From positions 784,001 through 848,000 of the forward strand of contig JAUPFP010000026.1 in assembly GCA_036925085.1 (NCBI GenBank): a stretch of DNA of 64,000 nucleotides, written 5' to 3'. A model generated the notes under the pieces. The model was not told the DNA's origin. It saw nothing but the letters and a program-made list of their open reading frames with translations, and ran no database searches. The translations under genes and the position numbers were made by a program. Of this stretch, positions 10,450 through 21,856 are shown piece after piece; the first letter of the stretch is position 1, and each line of letters starts with the position of its first letter. The DNA comes from Brachycybe producta. Its lineage: Eukaryota; Arthropoda; Diplopoda; Playtdesmida; Andrognathidae.

Positions 10450-10637
10450 CTGCATACATTAGCAAAAAGTTATAAAAAAAATGACTTGATGAGAGGAGTG
10501 TATAAAACAATATAATAATAACAAGGGCTGTTCAAATTCATTTGTTCAATACCAATTGACGAAAGCAACGGAGCATGAGTAGTGAGCCACAAGTGACAAC
10601 GACTTGATCCGAGCATTGTGTTGCATTTACTCAATCC

Positions 10638-10964
10638 TTATGCCTTGTTTCCACGGTGGCTGTGGAGTACGTGGCCTTTGCAGGAAATGATAAAAGAGCG
10701 AATATGAGTCAGAGAGCGGTTTAAATCGAGAAGTCGGTGGGGGATGAGTGCCCAAAGCCGTATGGTGGGTGGGCGATAAAATATATATGAATGTGGTTAA
10801 AGTTTGAACTTTTTGAAAATTTAAACTGGTGAAAAATAGAAACAAACGTGGCCTTTGCCAATAATAGTGAAAAAGGCGGGGCCACCACGTTTCTTCTATT
10901 TTTCACCAGTTGAAATTTTCAAAAAGTTTAAAGTTTTAACCCCAATAGAAACAAGGCCTTTAGG
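10638..10964. mobile_element. MITE with CCTTGTTTC termini
   Basis: The left end (GCCTTGTTTCCACGGTGG) and right end (CCCCAATAGAAACAAGGC) are inverted. The interior has a second inverted pair (TTTTTGAAAATTTAAACTGGTGAAAAATAGAA and its complement near 10890-10930). No protein is visible. A related pair of ends at 10970 and 14735 brackets the minisatellite complex. Confidence 0.6.
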
Positions 10965-11214
10965 CCCTATTTCCACTGTTACAAAAAATTACACACTGCA
11001 AAAATTTCATCTGGTGAAAAAATGACAGTGTTTACTGTGGAGAAATGAATTCATTTATATTAGTTTGAAAATATAACATCACTTTTAAGAGAAAGTGAAT
11101 TCGATATATAACGCCCTCAAATCTAAAACAAGGGATTCAAAGAACCCTATAGACCTCTATTGCTTTAATATATGCTTTCATACATCAAACAACCAATTTT
11201 CCTTCATTATTACT

Positions 11215-11505
11215 TGTGTATGCACATGTACACACGTGTGCGCATGTGTACGCAAATGTACACACCTGTGTGCATGTGTACACAAATTTACAGACGTGTG
11301 CACATGTGTACGCACATGTACACAGGTGTGTGCATGTGTACGCAAATGTACAAACGTGTGCACATGTGTACACACACATGTACACACGTGTGCGCATGCG
11401 TATGCAAATGTACACACATGTGCGCATGTGTACGCACATATACACACGTGTGCACATGTGTACGCACATGTACACACGAACACGCATGTGTATGTAGATA
11501 AACAC
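11215..11505. repeat. Minisatellite 1, alternating purine-pyrimidine
   Basis: Tandem variants of a unit like TGTGCGCATGTGTACGCA, about 30 bp per higher-order step. Open frames across it on both strands (His/Val/Thr/Cys-rich) are a composition artefact. Confidence 0.9.
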
Positions 11506-12279
11506 ACATTACATAGTTACATGTGATGTGCATGTGCTATTCATTTCTAATATGGTTTAAATTGAGAATTAATCACGTGTATTTTAAAGTATAAAAATAA
11601 TAACAGAACACAGAAAGAACACCCCTCCTAAATAATAGAAAAGTTCCCCTTTCGAATGCTACAACTGGAAAGAGGAAGAATCACGATTTTTTTTAAAATT
11701 ACGTTTTTAAAAAATCAAAATTTCATTTATCAGATCACTCTAAAATTATAATTTTATATGTATACATCAATTATAGATGTAAACATCATTTTAGGTCTGA
11801 TGACATTCTTGTTGACATCTGTTTTCATAAAAAAATAACCCCTGGGTAAAATTTTCTGATTTTACATCAGGAGCATCATATTGACCCATTCAATAAAATA
11901 AAATATACTGCATGTGATTTATCTCATTCCGTTCTTGAGTTGTTCCACCCACAAACTCGGGGTTCCGGACATATACGGACACATAATCATCAGACATAAA
12001 ATGATGTACACATTCTGGCGATGAAACTGAAAAATAATTGAAATTTTAGAAAATTTATTTTATTTGAAAATTCGATTTTTTAAAAACGTAATATTTTTTT
12101 TATATAAATCTAGATTCTTCCTCTTTCCAGTTGTAGCATTCGAAAGGGGGACTGTTTCTATTATTTAGAAGGGGTGTTCCTTTCTTTGTTCTGTTATTAT
12201 TTTCGTATATTAAAATACATGTGACATATTCTCATTATATTATTACACGCATGGGTGTCAAATGTAAGTATGTCATGTA

Positions 12280-13040
12280 AGTGAATACATACTTGTGTGT
12301 TAAACGCAAATGTGAATACACATGCGTACACATGCGAACACGTGTATACATGTGCATACACATGTGTACACATGCTAACAAGTGTGTAGATGTGCGTACA
12401 CATGCACTTTTTTGTACATGTGCATACACATGCGCACACACGCATACATGTGCGTACACAGGCACACACGTGCATACATGTGCATAAACATGCACACACG
12501 TGCATACATGTGCATAAACATGCACACACGTGCATACATGTGCATAAACATGCACACACGTGCATACATGTGCATAAACATGCACACACGTGCATACATG
12601 TGCATAAACATGCACACACGTGCATACATGTGCATAAATATGTGCACACGTGCATACATGTGCATAAATATGTGCACACGTGCATACATGTGCATATACA
12701 TGCGCACACGTACATACATGTGCATACACATGCGCACACGTACATACATGTGCATACACATGCGCACACGTACATACATGTGCATACACATGCGCACACG
12801 TACATACATGTAAGTACACATGTGCACATGTGCACACGTGTGTACATGCACATGCACATGTGCACATGTGACATTTATGCGCATACACATGCGCACATGT
12901 GACGTACATGTGTGTACACATGTGCACACATGCATGTAAGCACGTACACATGCGCATACGTGCGTCCACATGCACACACGTGCGTACATGTGCGTACACA
13001 TTGCACGCATTCGTGTACATGTGCATACGCATGTAACAAT
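12280..13040. repeat. Minisatellite 2, 30-bp unit array
   Basis: The core array (about 12470-12700) repeats GTGCATACATGTGCATAAAC plus ATGCACACAC almost exactly, with diverged units on both sides. The tract is long, alternating purine-pyrimidine and near-palindromic, so Z-DNA or cruciform formation is plausible. The open frames in it are not genes. Confidence 0.9.
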
Positions 13041-13381
13041 GAAAGACATTTGGTTGTTTGATATATGAAAGCTATAGCATATAGGGTTCCCTGAATCCCA
13101 TGTTTTATCGATTTTTCTTCAATTTTTCATCATTTCAGGTAAATTAATGCATTTTAATTAGTTGTAGGATATACTTATCTATAATTTTACAGAAAAAAAC
13201 CCTCTGTTTATATGTAAATATTGACGAGAAATGGCAATAGTTTAGTTAAAGTGGTACAGCAAAGATGGTTTTCTCACTTCAATTGGCCTAACATAATGAA
13301 CAACAGATAATAGTAAATAGGCCGGGACCACGTTTGTTCTGTTATTATATACGGTAGTGGCCATATAGAATTTATTTTCTC

Positions 13382-13640
13382 CTACTAATAGAAAAGCATT
13401 AAAGAGACCATTACCTCCAGAAATTTGTTGTGAAAATAGTGTCAAGAGTTATTCAACGATTACAAAAACGATTTTTAAAATTTAAAATAAGTGATTTAAT
13501 ATACAGTAACTTAAAAAGTTAAAATCAGTTGACTTCATGTAAATGAATTTTATTAGATAGATGCGCCACCAAACAACAGACATTGGCAACAACCCCCCCC
13601 CCCCCAAAAAAAAAGTATACTCTTCTTCTGTGTGTGTGTC
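13382..13640. repeat. Dispersed repeat, terminus AAGAGACCATTACCTCC
   Basis: This repeat starts TTAAAGAGACCATTACCTCCAG and runs through TTGTGAAAATA-TGTCAAGA, ACGATTTTTAAA and CACCAAACAACA. Partial relatives in either orientation are seen near 14570-14640, 19410-19520, 20178-20340, 20800-20930, 21228-21276 and 22390-22660. It is probably a non-autonomous DNA transposon family; no coding sequence was found. Confidence 0.6.
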
Positions 13641-13763
13641 CGGAACCCCAATTTTGTGGGTCGAACAACTCAAGAACGGAATGAGATAAAGACATGCAGT
13701 ATTTTTATTTGATTCCGTGAGTCAATATGATGCTCCTGACAAAAAAATTAGAAAATTTTATCC

Positions 13764-13788
13764 GGGGGGGGGGGGGGGGGGGGGGGGG
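13764..13788. repeat. Run of 25 G
   Basis: A homopolymer G tract preceded by TATCC. It can form a G-quadruplex and is a common place for sequencing or assembly length error. Confidence 0.95.
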
Positions 13789-14049
13789 TTATTTTTTTAT
13801 GAACATTTTAGAAACAAATTTTGAGTTTTTGGTCATAATTCTTTTAGGTCGAACAACTCGACAACGGGGCTACTTACAATAAAATGTTATCAGACCTAAA
13901 ATGATGTACACATTCTGACGATGAAACCGGAAAAAAATTGAAATTTTAGAGCAATTTGATATATAAAATTTCGATTTTTTAAACACGTAATTTTTTTTAA
14001 AAAAAAACGAGATTCTTCCTCTTTAGGAGGGGTGTTCCTTTCTATGTTA

Positions 14050-14480
14050 TTATTTTTGTACATGCGCACAAGTGTGTACATGTGCGTACACATGCGCACA
14101 AGTGTTTACATGTGTGTACACATGCGCACAAGTGTCTACATGTGCGTACACATGCGCACAAGTGTCTACATGTGCATACACATTTGCAAAAGTGTCTACA
14201 TGTGTGTACACATGTGCACAAGTGTGTATATATGTGTACACAAGCACACAAGTGTGTACATGTGCGTACACATGCTCACAAGTCTGTACGTGTGCGTACA
14301 CATGCGTGCACATGCATAAATGTGCATACACAGGCGCACACGTGTGTACATGTGTGCAAAAGCATAAAAGTGCATACACATGCACACACGTGTGTACATG
14401 TGCGTACAAAGGCGAACACATGTGTACATGTGCGTATACATGCGCGCTTGTGTGTTCATGTGCATACACATGAAAGAAAG
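14050..14480. repeat. Minisatellite 3, 30-bp unit array
   Basis: Units resemble CATGCGCACAAGTGTGTACA plus TGTGCGTACA, related to minisatellites 1 and 2 but with AAGTGT in place of ACGTGT. Both flanks match those of the other copies. Confidence 0.9.
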
Positions 14481-14565
14481 TTGGTTAATTGATACATGAA
14501 AGCATATATTAAAGCAATGGAGGTCTATAGGGTTTCTTGAATCTCTTGTTTTTATGGTTTTATTG

Positions 14566-15559
14566 ACTTATTTTCAAATTTAAAAATCGTTTTGACAATC
14601 GTTGGGTAAGTCTTAACAATATTTCGAAAATAATTTTTTTGTATTTAATTAAACATTCATAGTTATTCTCCATGTTATTTTTCACCAGTTCAAAATTTTA
14701 ACTTGAGTATAAAAGTTTACCCCAATGGAAACAAGGCTTTAAGGATTAAAATGATTTGATCATTTGAAATAAAGTTTTATAATAAAAAAAATCTCTCTTT
14801 GAGTATTTTTGTTAATTTTTTTTGAAAAGTTAATTAAAATAATTGTCACGTACTAATGAGTTGATCAAACAGCCGAGTTCATGTCCATCTGCGTTTTTAC
14901 AGTGTTATTGAGATTGAAGCATGAGAAGAATTTTAATTTCATTTTTATTCAACTTATATATACTCAAAATAAAAAGAATATATATATTTTTTAACTAACC
15001 AGTTAAGTTAGTACTTCCATAGAAAACACCCCGAGAGAAAAACACGACTCTATACATTATATCAGGCTGATATGGAATAAGAATAAAAAAAGTTATAAGG
15101 TTCAAAAACAAAGAAAGAATTATATTTTTTTTGTTATAAAAGTATAATAAGCCTTAATATTGCAGTGACATTCCTTTTTATCTTTTTTGGAAAAAAAAAA
15201 ATGAAATTCCTGACTTTTTGTTTTCCCAAGGGAAATATTAGACCCGTTTTATGTACGACATTTGAGAACTTTAAAAAAAATGAATTACTTTTAGTGTTTG
15301 ACCAGATTAAATCATGTCGGGTGGTGGCTTCTTGGTTGAATTGTAAATGCCTGCAATGTTTGAAAAGTTCAAAGAAGGGTTATATATTTTTGTAGATCAT
15401 GTTTTTGTATGCATTGAGTATGAACTGCATGATAGAAAGTAAAGTTTTAAAATGTATCTGACAGAAATTATAAAAGTTTGTACACAAATTATTTTAAACT
15501 CCGGAAGGAAGTCTAAAGGTCGGGACACATACACACGCACATGTCCGGGCTGGATGTGG
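14566..15559. other. AT-rich intergenic or intronic sequence
   Basis: It includes a TTTTCACCAGTT...CCCCAATGGAAACAAGGC end near 14685-14740, matching the ends of the neighbouring MITE. Otherwise no gene, LTR or clear repeat was recognised. Confidence 0.5.
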
Positions 15560-15700
15560 GACATTTGCCCTACAGACACTTGCCCTAAAGCCATTTTCCC
15601 TAAAGGAACACTTACCCTAAAATCATTTGCCCTTAAACCATTTGCCCTAAAGGAACATTTACTCTGAAACTACTTGCCCTAAAGAGATGTTTGACCTAAT
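15560..15700. repeat. CCCTAAA-type short repeat cluster
   Basis: Irregular units such as ACATTTGCCCTA and CATTTGCCCTAAAGGAAC recur about eight times. Clusters of the same unit lie at 19199-19318 (reverse), 34680-34818 (same strand) and 34923-35108 (reverse). Confidence 0.75.
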
Positions 15701-15785
15701 CAGTAGTGTAAATGTTCCCCGCACAGTACTTATTTAACATACTCAACCGAAAGACACTAAACCGTATGAAAAGACAGACTAAAAT

Positions 15786-16191
15786 GGTTTTAGGGGGCGA
15801 GGGGGCAGTCCGCCCGGGTGGCATTTGTTTGGGAAGAAAGAGAAAGAAACGAAAAGAAAGTTTTTTTTTGCTGTCAGAATAATAGAAGGAGCTTTATAAA
15901 ACTCTCTTAAGATAACCCAAGAAGAACTTATAATAATGTTGTCGCTCGCTGCGCTTGCAGAATGTATTCTGCAATCCAGCATTATGATTTTAGGTCCGGG
16001 TACTGGTTTATTTAATAATTTCATAATTTATATAAAATTATATAAACCATTTCAATCACTGGATATTGATAATATCGTTTGGCTCCTCCCAGACCAGAAG
16101 CATGGTTGTGCCACTGATGTTTATCGTATCGTGTTGTGTTTTTCGTGAGGGAGGGGTGGCAAACTCAAGGACCGTCTAGCTACGCCACTGC
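15786..16191 (-). mobile_element. Candidate MITE ending CAGTGGCGTAGCTA
   Basis: On the minus strand it starts CAGTGGCGTAGCTAGACG and ends GGACTGCCCCCTCGCCCCC. This terminus type is frequent in non-autonomous DNA transposons of many invertebrates. The target duplication was not established. Confidence 0.45.
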
Positions 16192-16237
16192 ATAGGATCG
16201 CCGTCTTTTTGGCTCTGTCTCGACCCTGTAATGTGTA

Positions 16238-16932
16238 GCCCGACTTTAAGAGGCTACATCACAAAATTACTTCGAAAAATCTCCACAAGAGCGCTAGCAT
16301 CATTTATCTATTGAGCCCATAGACCCAATGTTAAAGAAAAAATGTTAATTTTTAAAATACACAGTCGCGGCAATATGTTTATTTTTCATATTTAAATTTG
16401 CAAAGTGCAATGTACACCTTAGATATATTGCTGATCGAGTGATATAATGACAAAAATTTGGTAGGTGCGGTTACATTTTTAAAAACTATTTCAAAATCAT
16501 TATCGTAAAATACCTAAAAAATAATTTTTAAAAAACACAATGAAACCACAGTGAAGCCAACACATGGCGCACGTGTTGAATATTTTATCTGGTTTTATAA
16601 TATTATTTTTACGAGTTTTTACTAGCATTTTAATGGATGTTTTTTTCATTTGGGTGTACTCAATGGAGTTAGAAATTTGCGATTTGGAAATAGTTTTTAA
16701 AATTATAACTGCAATTACCAATTTTTGGTCGCCACTCCAGTGGCATATATTTAAGGTGCACAATGCACTTTGAAAATTTTATATTGGACAACTTTAAATA
16801 TGAAAAATGAACATATTGCCGCGACTGATTTTTAAAAGTAACATTTTTTCTTTAACATGGAGTCTATGGGCTCAATAGAAAACGATGCTAGCGCTCGAAG
16901 TAATTTTGCGATATAGCCTCTTAAGGGCGCCT
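16238..16932. mobile_element. Foldback element with TTAAGAGGCTA arms
   Basis: Arms of about 180 bp are inverted: TTAAGAGGCTACATCACAAA, ATTACTTCGA, GCGCTAGCATC and TATTGAGCCCATAGAC on the left, with the reverse complements at 16855-16930. The centre is AT-rich. It has no protein-coding signature. Confidence 0.75.
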
Positions 16933-17049
16933 TTGGGAATGATTACGTTTGTATTTGTTGTTAACGACTTTTATACTGTAGTAAACATGTGAAAATATCG
17001 GTATTTGTATTTCCTATACAATGAGTGAGGTAGAACCGACAATAAGAAA

Positions 17050-17251
17050 TGCAATTAGAAAACGGGATGAACAGAAGTAGGCGCCGCCCTTTTTATGACT
17101 AATGGCAACTTCTGATTGGTTTGTTTTGTGATTCGACGTTGAAAAGGGCGGAGCATGTGACGTCAGACTACATAACCAACAAATTAGAAGTTGCCGTTCG
17201 TCATAAAAAGGGCGGAGCCAACTTCTGTTCATGGCGTTTTCTAATTGCTTG
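17050..17251. mobile_element. Palindromic MITE, family ACAGG, copy 2 (diverged ends)
   Basis: Same interior as the copy at 9998 (GCCGCCCTTTTTATGAC, TTCTGATTGGTTTG, GGGCGGAGC, GTGACGTCAGACTACATAACC). The termini have decayed to GCAATTAGAAAACGG / CGTTTTCTAATTGC. No convincing target duplication is visible. Confidence 0.75.
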
Positions 17252-17617
17252 TGTCAAAATGATGTGCATTTGTAGCAGACGATTAATAGGTGTGACAGAC
17301 TAGTGTAAACGAGGCGGGGAAACAGGTTTTTGTTTAGCAGAGCAGGCATGCTTGTTTCATTCAAGAGGTCAATGCTAGTGTACATTCCATGGTGTCACCA
17401 TTTGTGTAGTATATAGTGAATTCTGAAGTTATTGATGTTTATAAAAGAAACTGGCCCTACCATGCTTCTACCTATCAGTGCCGCAACTATTAATTTTGCG
17501 CCCGGAGACTACATTACTGCGAACGCCCCTTACCTCCCTCTACAGGCTACTCAAACAAATTTGAGTAGTTATAGCATAGTATGAATAAATGTGAATTTTT
17601 AGGCTTGAAACTTTGCA

Positions 17618-17915
17618 AGTGTTATACCTAGTACACACCTGCTAATTTAAATGCATTTAAATAATAAACATGTTCTACAGAGGCCTGTGAAGTGCAAACA
17701 AACAATATGTCGAACTCAATTTATTCAGTTAATAATCTGAAAATATTGAGTTAATACTTAAATATATAAACTATTGACAAAATATTGATTTAGTATTTCA
17801 ATTTAAAATACTAATAATAAAGTCAATTTTTATTTAGTTAATGTCCTTAACTGAATTCCGTATAACTCACCTAAACACATTTAATTTGAATTCATTTAAC
17901 TCATGTGTATACAAG
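17618..17915. repeat. Dispersed repeat R300, copy 1
   Basis: About 290 bp almost identical to 20933-21230, starting TACCTAGTACACACCTG-TAA and including AATAATAAACATGTTCTACAG and TTTAACTCATG. The copies lie in the same orientation 3.3 kb apart. No ORF. Confidence 0.85.
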
Positions 17916-19737
17916 GTATTAGCTTAAAATCAAAAACTACTATATTCTCTTTAGTAGGTATTGCTTATTAAATTTTTCAAATTTCACGACTGGTTTACTA
18001 GTGTGAATAATTTGAACAACACATGAAAACTACTAAATTAAGGTGCAATAAGGAAAATAGTGAGAAAAAAGTAGAATTTCAAAATTTATAACTTTTTTAA
18101 TTTTAATTTCTAAACGTTTGGCGCCCCTGTTTGTTGGCGCCCGTAGATTAACTTTTCCACATCCTCCATTTTGTTGCGTATCTGCTACCTATGTAAAAAA
18201 AAGTAGAACACACGTATGAAAACTCAACCAAGACAATCAGGCCAAAAAAGAAAAATATTTTAAGAATTTTAAATTAAGCAAAGTTTTTTTATAAGAAAAA
18301 AAAAGTTAAGATTGGATCAAATCTTGTATCAAATATCAATTTTAAGTTGCAACTACTGTAGCAGGTTACCCGGCAAGGTTAACTTTAGTCGTGTTTTTGT
18401 TGTCCTATTTGAGCAAGCTAGGTTCACTGCTAACTAGTCCTATTTTATTGATATGTTACTGTCCATCTGTGGATTCAGTCAATCTGCAGATTGCGAGGCA
18501 ATCTGAAATACAACCAATCTGCTAGTGAATCTGCTGAATTCAACACCTAAAATGTATTGAATTTTGCAGATTCACTAGATTTTTCAATCAAAAACGATCG
18601 CAGCGCCTGCATTCGTAAAAAATTTGAACGAAACGCTATATCAAGGCTCTTAAAATAATGCGAAGTGGCAACACAGGCAAAAGGCTTAAATATCAATATC
18701 GGTGCAGTATCGGTGTTGGGTCGGTGCCGTATCAGTGTCCAGTTGATACCGTATCAATGTCAGGGTCGGTGTCGGGTCGATACTATTTCGATATCGGGTC
18801 GGTGTGTTTCTAAACCAGTTCAGTAGCATATCGACATCGTGTTCTTATAAGGCGTATAAACAGCCAAAATGACACAATATTAATATTTATTCATGATATG
18901 TATATCAATACAAAATGTATACGCTTTACGTTTATGCAGAAAACTATGTATTGCTCTACTGTACTATAGTATTTAAACAGAATAAACTCTATGGTATACG
19001 AAGAACCCAATACCCACACTTTAGGTTGTCATATTGATTTGATAATTGTCCTAATTCCATAAATTGGGTCGACTTTAAGATAGGTGAAATTTCGTGAATG
19101 TCAGTTCAGTTGTTTTTGTGTGATGGCCGAACAAGCAGACAGACAGAAATACAATTTTTTTTATAAACAAGATAGATCTATTATATAGACTGATGGGTGG
19201 TATTAGGGCAAATGAGTTTTGGGCAATTGTCTCTTTAGGGCAAATGGTTTTATTGCAAATGTCTATTTAGGGCAAATGGTTTTAGGACAATTGTCCCTTT
19301 ATGGCAAATGCCACACACCTGTCTCAAGTTGATTGGAAGAATGTATTGAGTTGAATATGAATAAAGAATACATGTATTTACAGTAAGTAAGGAATTATGT
19401 AAAATGGCGTTGTTTGGTGACTTGTAAAAGTCACTTCATTTGAAAGTTTTAAGGAATTATTGTTAATTTTTAAACTTATTTGGTAATCGTTGTGTAAGTC
19501 TTGAGAATATTTTTTAAAAAAAATTCTGGAGGCAATAGCCTATCTAATTTAAAATAAACAAAACAAGTCCGATATATTCATTTAATCATGAATTAATTTT
19601 TAGGATTTTTAAAGTAGAATGTAAATTCCTAGGTAATGTTTTATAATAGTGGTGTTTCAATTCATTTCCTTTATTAAATATGCAACCAAAAAGAAAAAAG
19701 AAAACACTTCCAATTTTATTAATTGAAATCATTGCAG
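17916..19737. other. AT-rich stretch with short repeats, no gene seen
   Basis: It contains a degenerate GTATCGGTGT minisatellite (18690-18830), a dispersed block (GATCGCAGCGCCT...AACGCTATATC, 18590-18660, shared with 59810-59870) and a GGGCAAATG cluster (19199-19318). A Wnt6 exon 1 with signal peptide ending in a phase-2 donor was looked for and not recognised. Confidence 0.5.
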
Positions 19738-19955
19738 GGCCTTAGGAAGTCCAGTTGTTCTAGATCCAACAAAAATTTGCAAGAAGATGAGGAAGTTACG
19801 AAACAGACAGCACGAAATTTGTCGAAACGAACAAGTTGAAAAAGATGTATTACGTGGCGCTCAGTTGGGAACCAAAGAATGTCAGTACCAGTTTCGTACC
19901 CGAAGGTGGAACTGTTCTACGGAAAGGAGATCACTGAGAAAACTAATACTTAGCG
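19738..19955 (+). CDS. Wnt6: Wnt6, second coding exon
   Basis: Wnt6 is a secreted, lipid-modified ligand of Frizzled receptors. The exon starts after ATTGCAG with a phase-2 junction and reads ALGSPVVLDPTKICKK, then MRKLRNRQ, CQYQFRTRRWNC and ST. It ends LILS plus one base at a GTACGT donor, leaving phase 1. Gly-Ser-Pro-Val-Val-x-Asp-Pro and the N-glycosylation site in RRWNCS/T are typical of Wnt6. The exon supplies 4 of the 24 conserved cysteines. The split first codon fits a TGG (Trp), as in the Trp-Ala-x-Gly-Ser-Pro start of Wnt6 proteins elsewhere. The open frame beyond 19955 is intron read-through. Confidence 0.92.
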
Positions 19956-20386
19956 GTACGTATCAATTCATTAGGTTCTATTTGTCTCATAGGGACCGTG
20001 CACCACATATGCAGCGCTTTTATTTTAAAATTAAACTTCTCATCATCTTCTCTGGTATAGATTACACTATTTCAATCGATGAAAACATTGTTTCAGTGAG
20101 TGACGTCACATAGTAACATTTTTCAATCTGGTTACAAATTCCAATTTCTATTTTATCTAATGTTAATGTAACTGATTTACCTCCAGAAATTTCTATGCAA
20201 AATATTTTCAAGACAATGATTACCAAAATCATTTTTTAAAATTAAAATTAAGACAATAAAATAACACAAAAACTTAAAAATGAAGTGACTTCTCATGAGT
20301 CACCAAACAACGCCATTTTAAATTTCAAGAAACAAAAGTCTACTCCTCAAGTTATAGATAGGCAAGTAAAGACAGGGAGATACAGT

Positions 20387-20500
20387 CATTTGCCCGCCCT
20401 TTTATGATCTGGAAATTGAAAAGGGCGGGGCATGTGATGTCAGACCACATAATAAACGAATTAGAAGTTGCCATTCCTCATAAAAGGGGCGGGGCAAAAG
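20387..20500. mobile_element. Palindromic MITE, family ACAGG, short copy 3
   Basis: It keeps CCGCCCTTTTATGA, GAAAAGGGCGGGGCATGTGA, GTCAGACCACATAA and CCTCATAAAAGGGGCGG in the order of the family interior. Termini are lost. It lies in Wnt6 intron 2. Confidence 0.65.
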
Positions 20501-20932
20501 ACAGTATCTTACTGTGTTTACTTGCATGTTCAAGTTAGTGGCAAAGGTTGTCACCTCACATTTCCATAATTCCTTAATCAAATACACGTATTCCCTACTC
20601 ACATTCAACTCAGTACAACCATTCAATCAAATCGAGAGCCACGTGGCAGGTGGGATAATTCAAAAATCAAAGCCATAGTACTTTGTTATGAACAGAGAAT
20701 ACATGTATTTGAATAGTGAATTACAAGTAATGTGAGGTGACAACATCAAAATTCGTGTAGAGGAGGTACTTTGGTTGAGGAGGTACTTTGTTTTTTTTTA
20801 TTGCCAATGTCTGTTGTTTGGTGGCGCATGTATCTGATGAAATTCTTTTATAGGAAGTCAACAGATTTTTAATTTTTTTAATTATACTAATGACTTATTT
20901 AAATCTTAAAAATCGTTTTGGCAATCGTTGGG

Positions 20933-21230
20933 TAATACCTAGTACACACCTGATAATTTAAATGCATTTAAATAATAAACATGTTCTACAGAGCCCCGTG
21001 AAGGGCAAACAAACAATATGTCGGATTCAATTTATTCAGTTAATAATCTGAAAATATTGAGTTAATACTTAAATATATAAACTATTGACAAAATATTGAT
21101 TTAGTATTTCAATTTAAAATACTAATAATAAAGTCCAATTTTATTTGGTTCATGTCCTTAACTGGATTCCGTATAATTCACCTAAACACATTTCGTTTGA
21201 ATTCATTTAACTCATGGTTGTACAAGTCTT
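20933..21230. repeat. Dispersed repeat R300, copy 2
   Basis: Near-identical partner of 17618-17915, with scattered substitutions such as GAGCCCCGTGAAGG against GAGGCCTGTGAAG. Confidence 0.85.
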
Positions 21231-21441
21231 GATAATATTTTGAAAATAAATTTCTGGAGGTAATGGTCTCTTTAAGGAACTGGTCTCATCACCCTATACC
21301 ATCAAACGTAAAAATGATCTTTAAGCTCTCCTTATCTTGATGCTGCTAATGCAGTGCATGCGGCAATACAGAATAGTGACGTCAGAATGACGTCACAGCC
21401 GGCGCCATGTACCACAATGCTGCTGTCTCTTTTTTGTGGTT

Positions 21442-21856
21442 GTTTAACCTTAGACTACTACTTTACTGGACTGGCAACTCCCGAAATTTTGTATTTGACA
21501 GTTATGCATCGTCGTTTTCCAAGTGGGACTATGGTATATGAACTGCACAGGCATAGCCTCCTATAGATACTATCTATAGTAGGCTATGACACAGGCAATT
21601 AGAAATCGGGAGGGACGAACAGAAGTTGGCTCCGCCCTTTTTATGACGAACGCAACTTCTAATTGGTTGGTTATGTACTCTGACGTCACATCAATCAACG
21701 TCAAACCACACAAAAAAGACAAACTTTCACTCCGATTTTCTGTAACAATAATGCACCAGACGTAGCTGGCATCACTTTTGCCTAAGAACATTCAGTCAAC
21801 GCTTTAACATGGAGAAGATAGGTAGTTGCCAGTCCATTAAAGTCTAAGGTTTAACG
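21442..21856. mobile_element. TIR element with GTTTAACCTTAGACT ends, plus nested MITE
   Basis: The left end GTTTAACCTTAGACTACTAC and right end AGTCTAAGGTTTAAC are inverted. ACTGGACTGGCAACT and AGTTGCCAGTCCA are inverted inside. A partial ACAGG-family MITE starts at 21591 (ACAGGCAATTAGAAATCGG). A relative with the same ends lies at 33006-33552. Confidence 0.7.

Larger units (their letters stand above)
11085..14565. repeat. Three-unit inverted/direct complex carrying minisatellites
   Basis: Three copies of one unit are present: copy 1 inverted (about 11085-12010), copy 2 (about 12000-13120) and copy 3 (about 13640-14565) in the opposite orientation. Each has a flank with GAGGGGTGTTCCTTTCT and TTTTTTAAA-ACGTAA, a minisatellite, and a terminal TTGGTTGTTTGAT-TATGAAAGC...CTATAGGGTT. 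Copies 1 and 3 also share TCAATATGATGCTCCTGA and GAACGGAATGAGATAAA. The complex may be a non-autonomous element with nested insertions. Confidence 0.7.

Noticed and set aside
12470-12720. Regular 30-bp repeats resembling a CRISPR array
   Set aside because: There are no unique spacers, the units are contiguous, and the DNA is animal.
11095-14492. Many long open frames on both strands (His/Cys/Thr/Val-rich, up to 265 codons)
   Set aside because: All lie in the minisatellites. A stop-free repeat unit gives open frames in most of the six frames, and the products are only translated repeats.
19956-20113. Continuation of the Wnt6 exon 2 frame
   Set aside because: The frame loses Wnt similarity exactly at the GTACGT donor, and exon 3 joins in phase; this is intron read-through.
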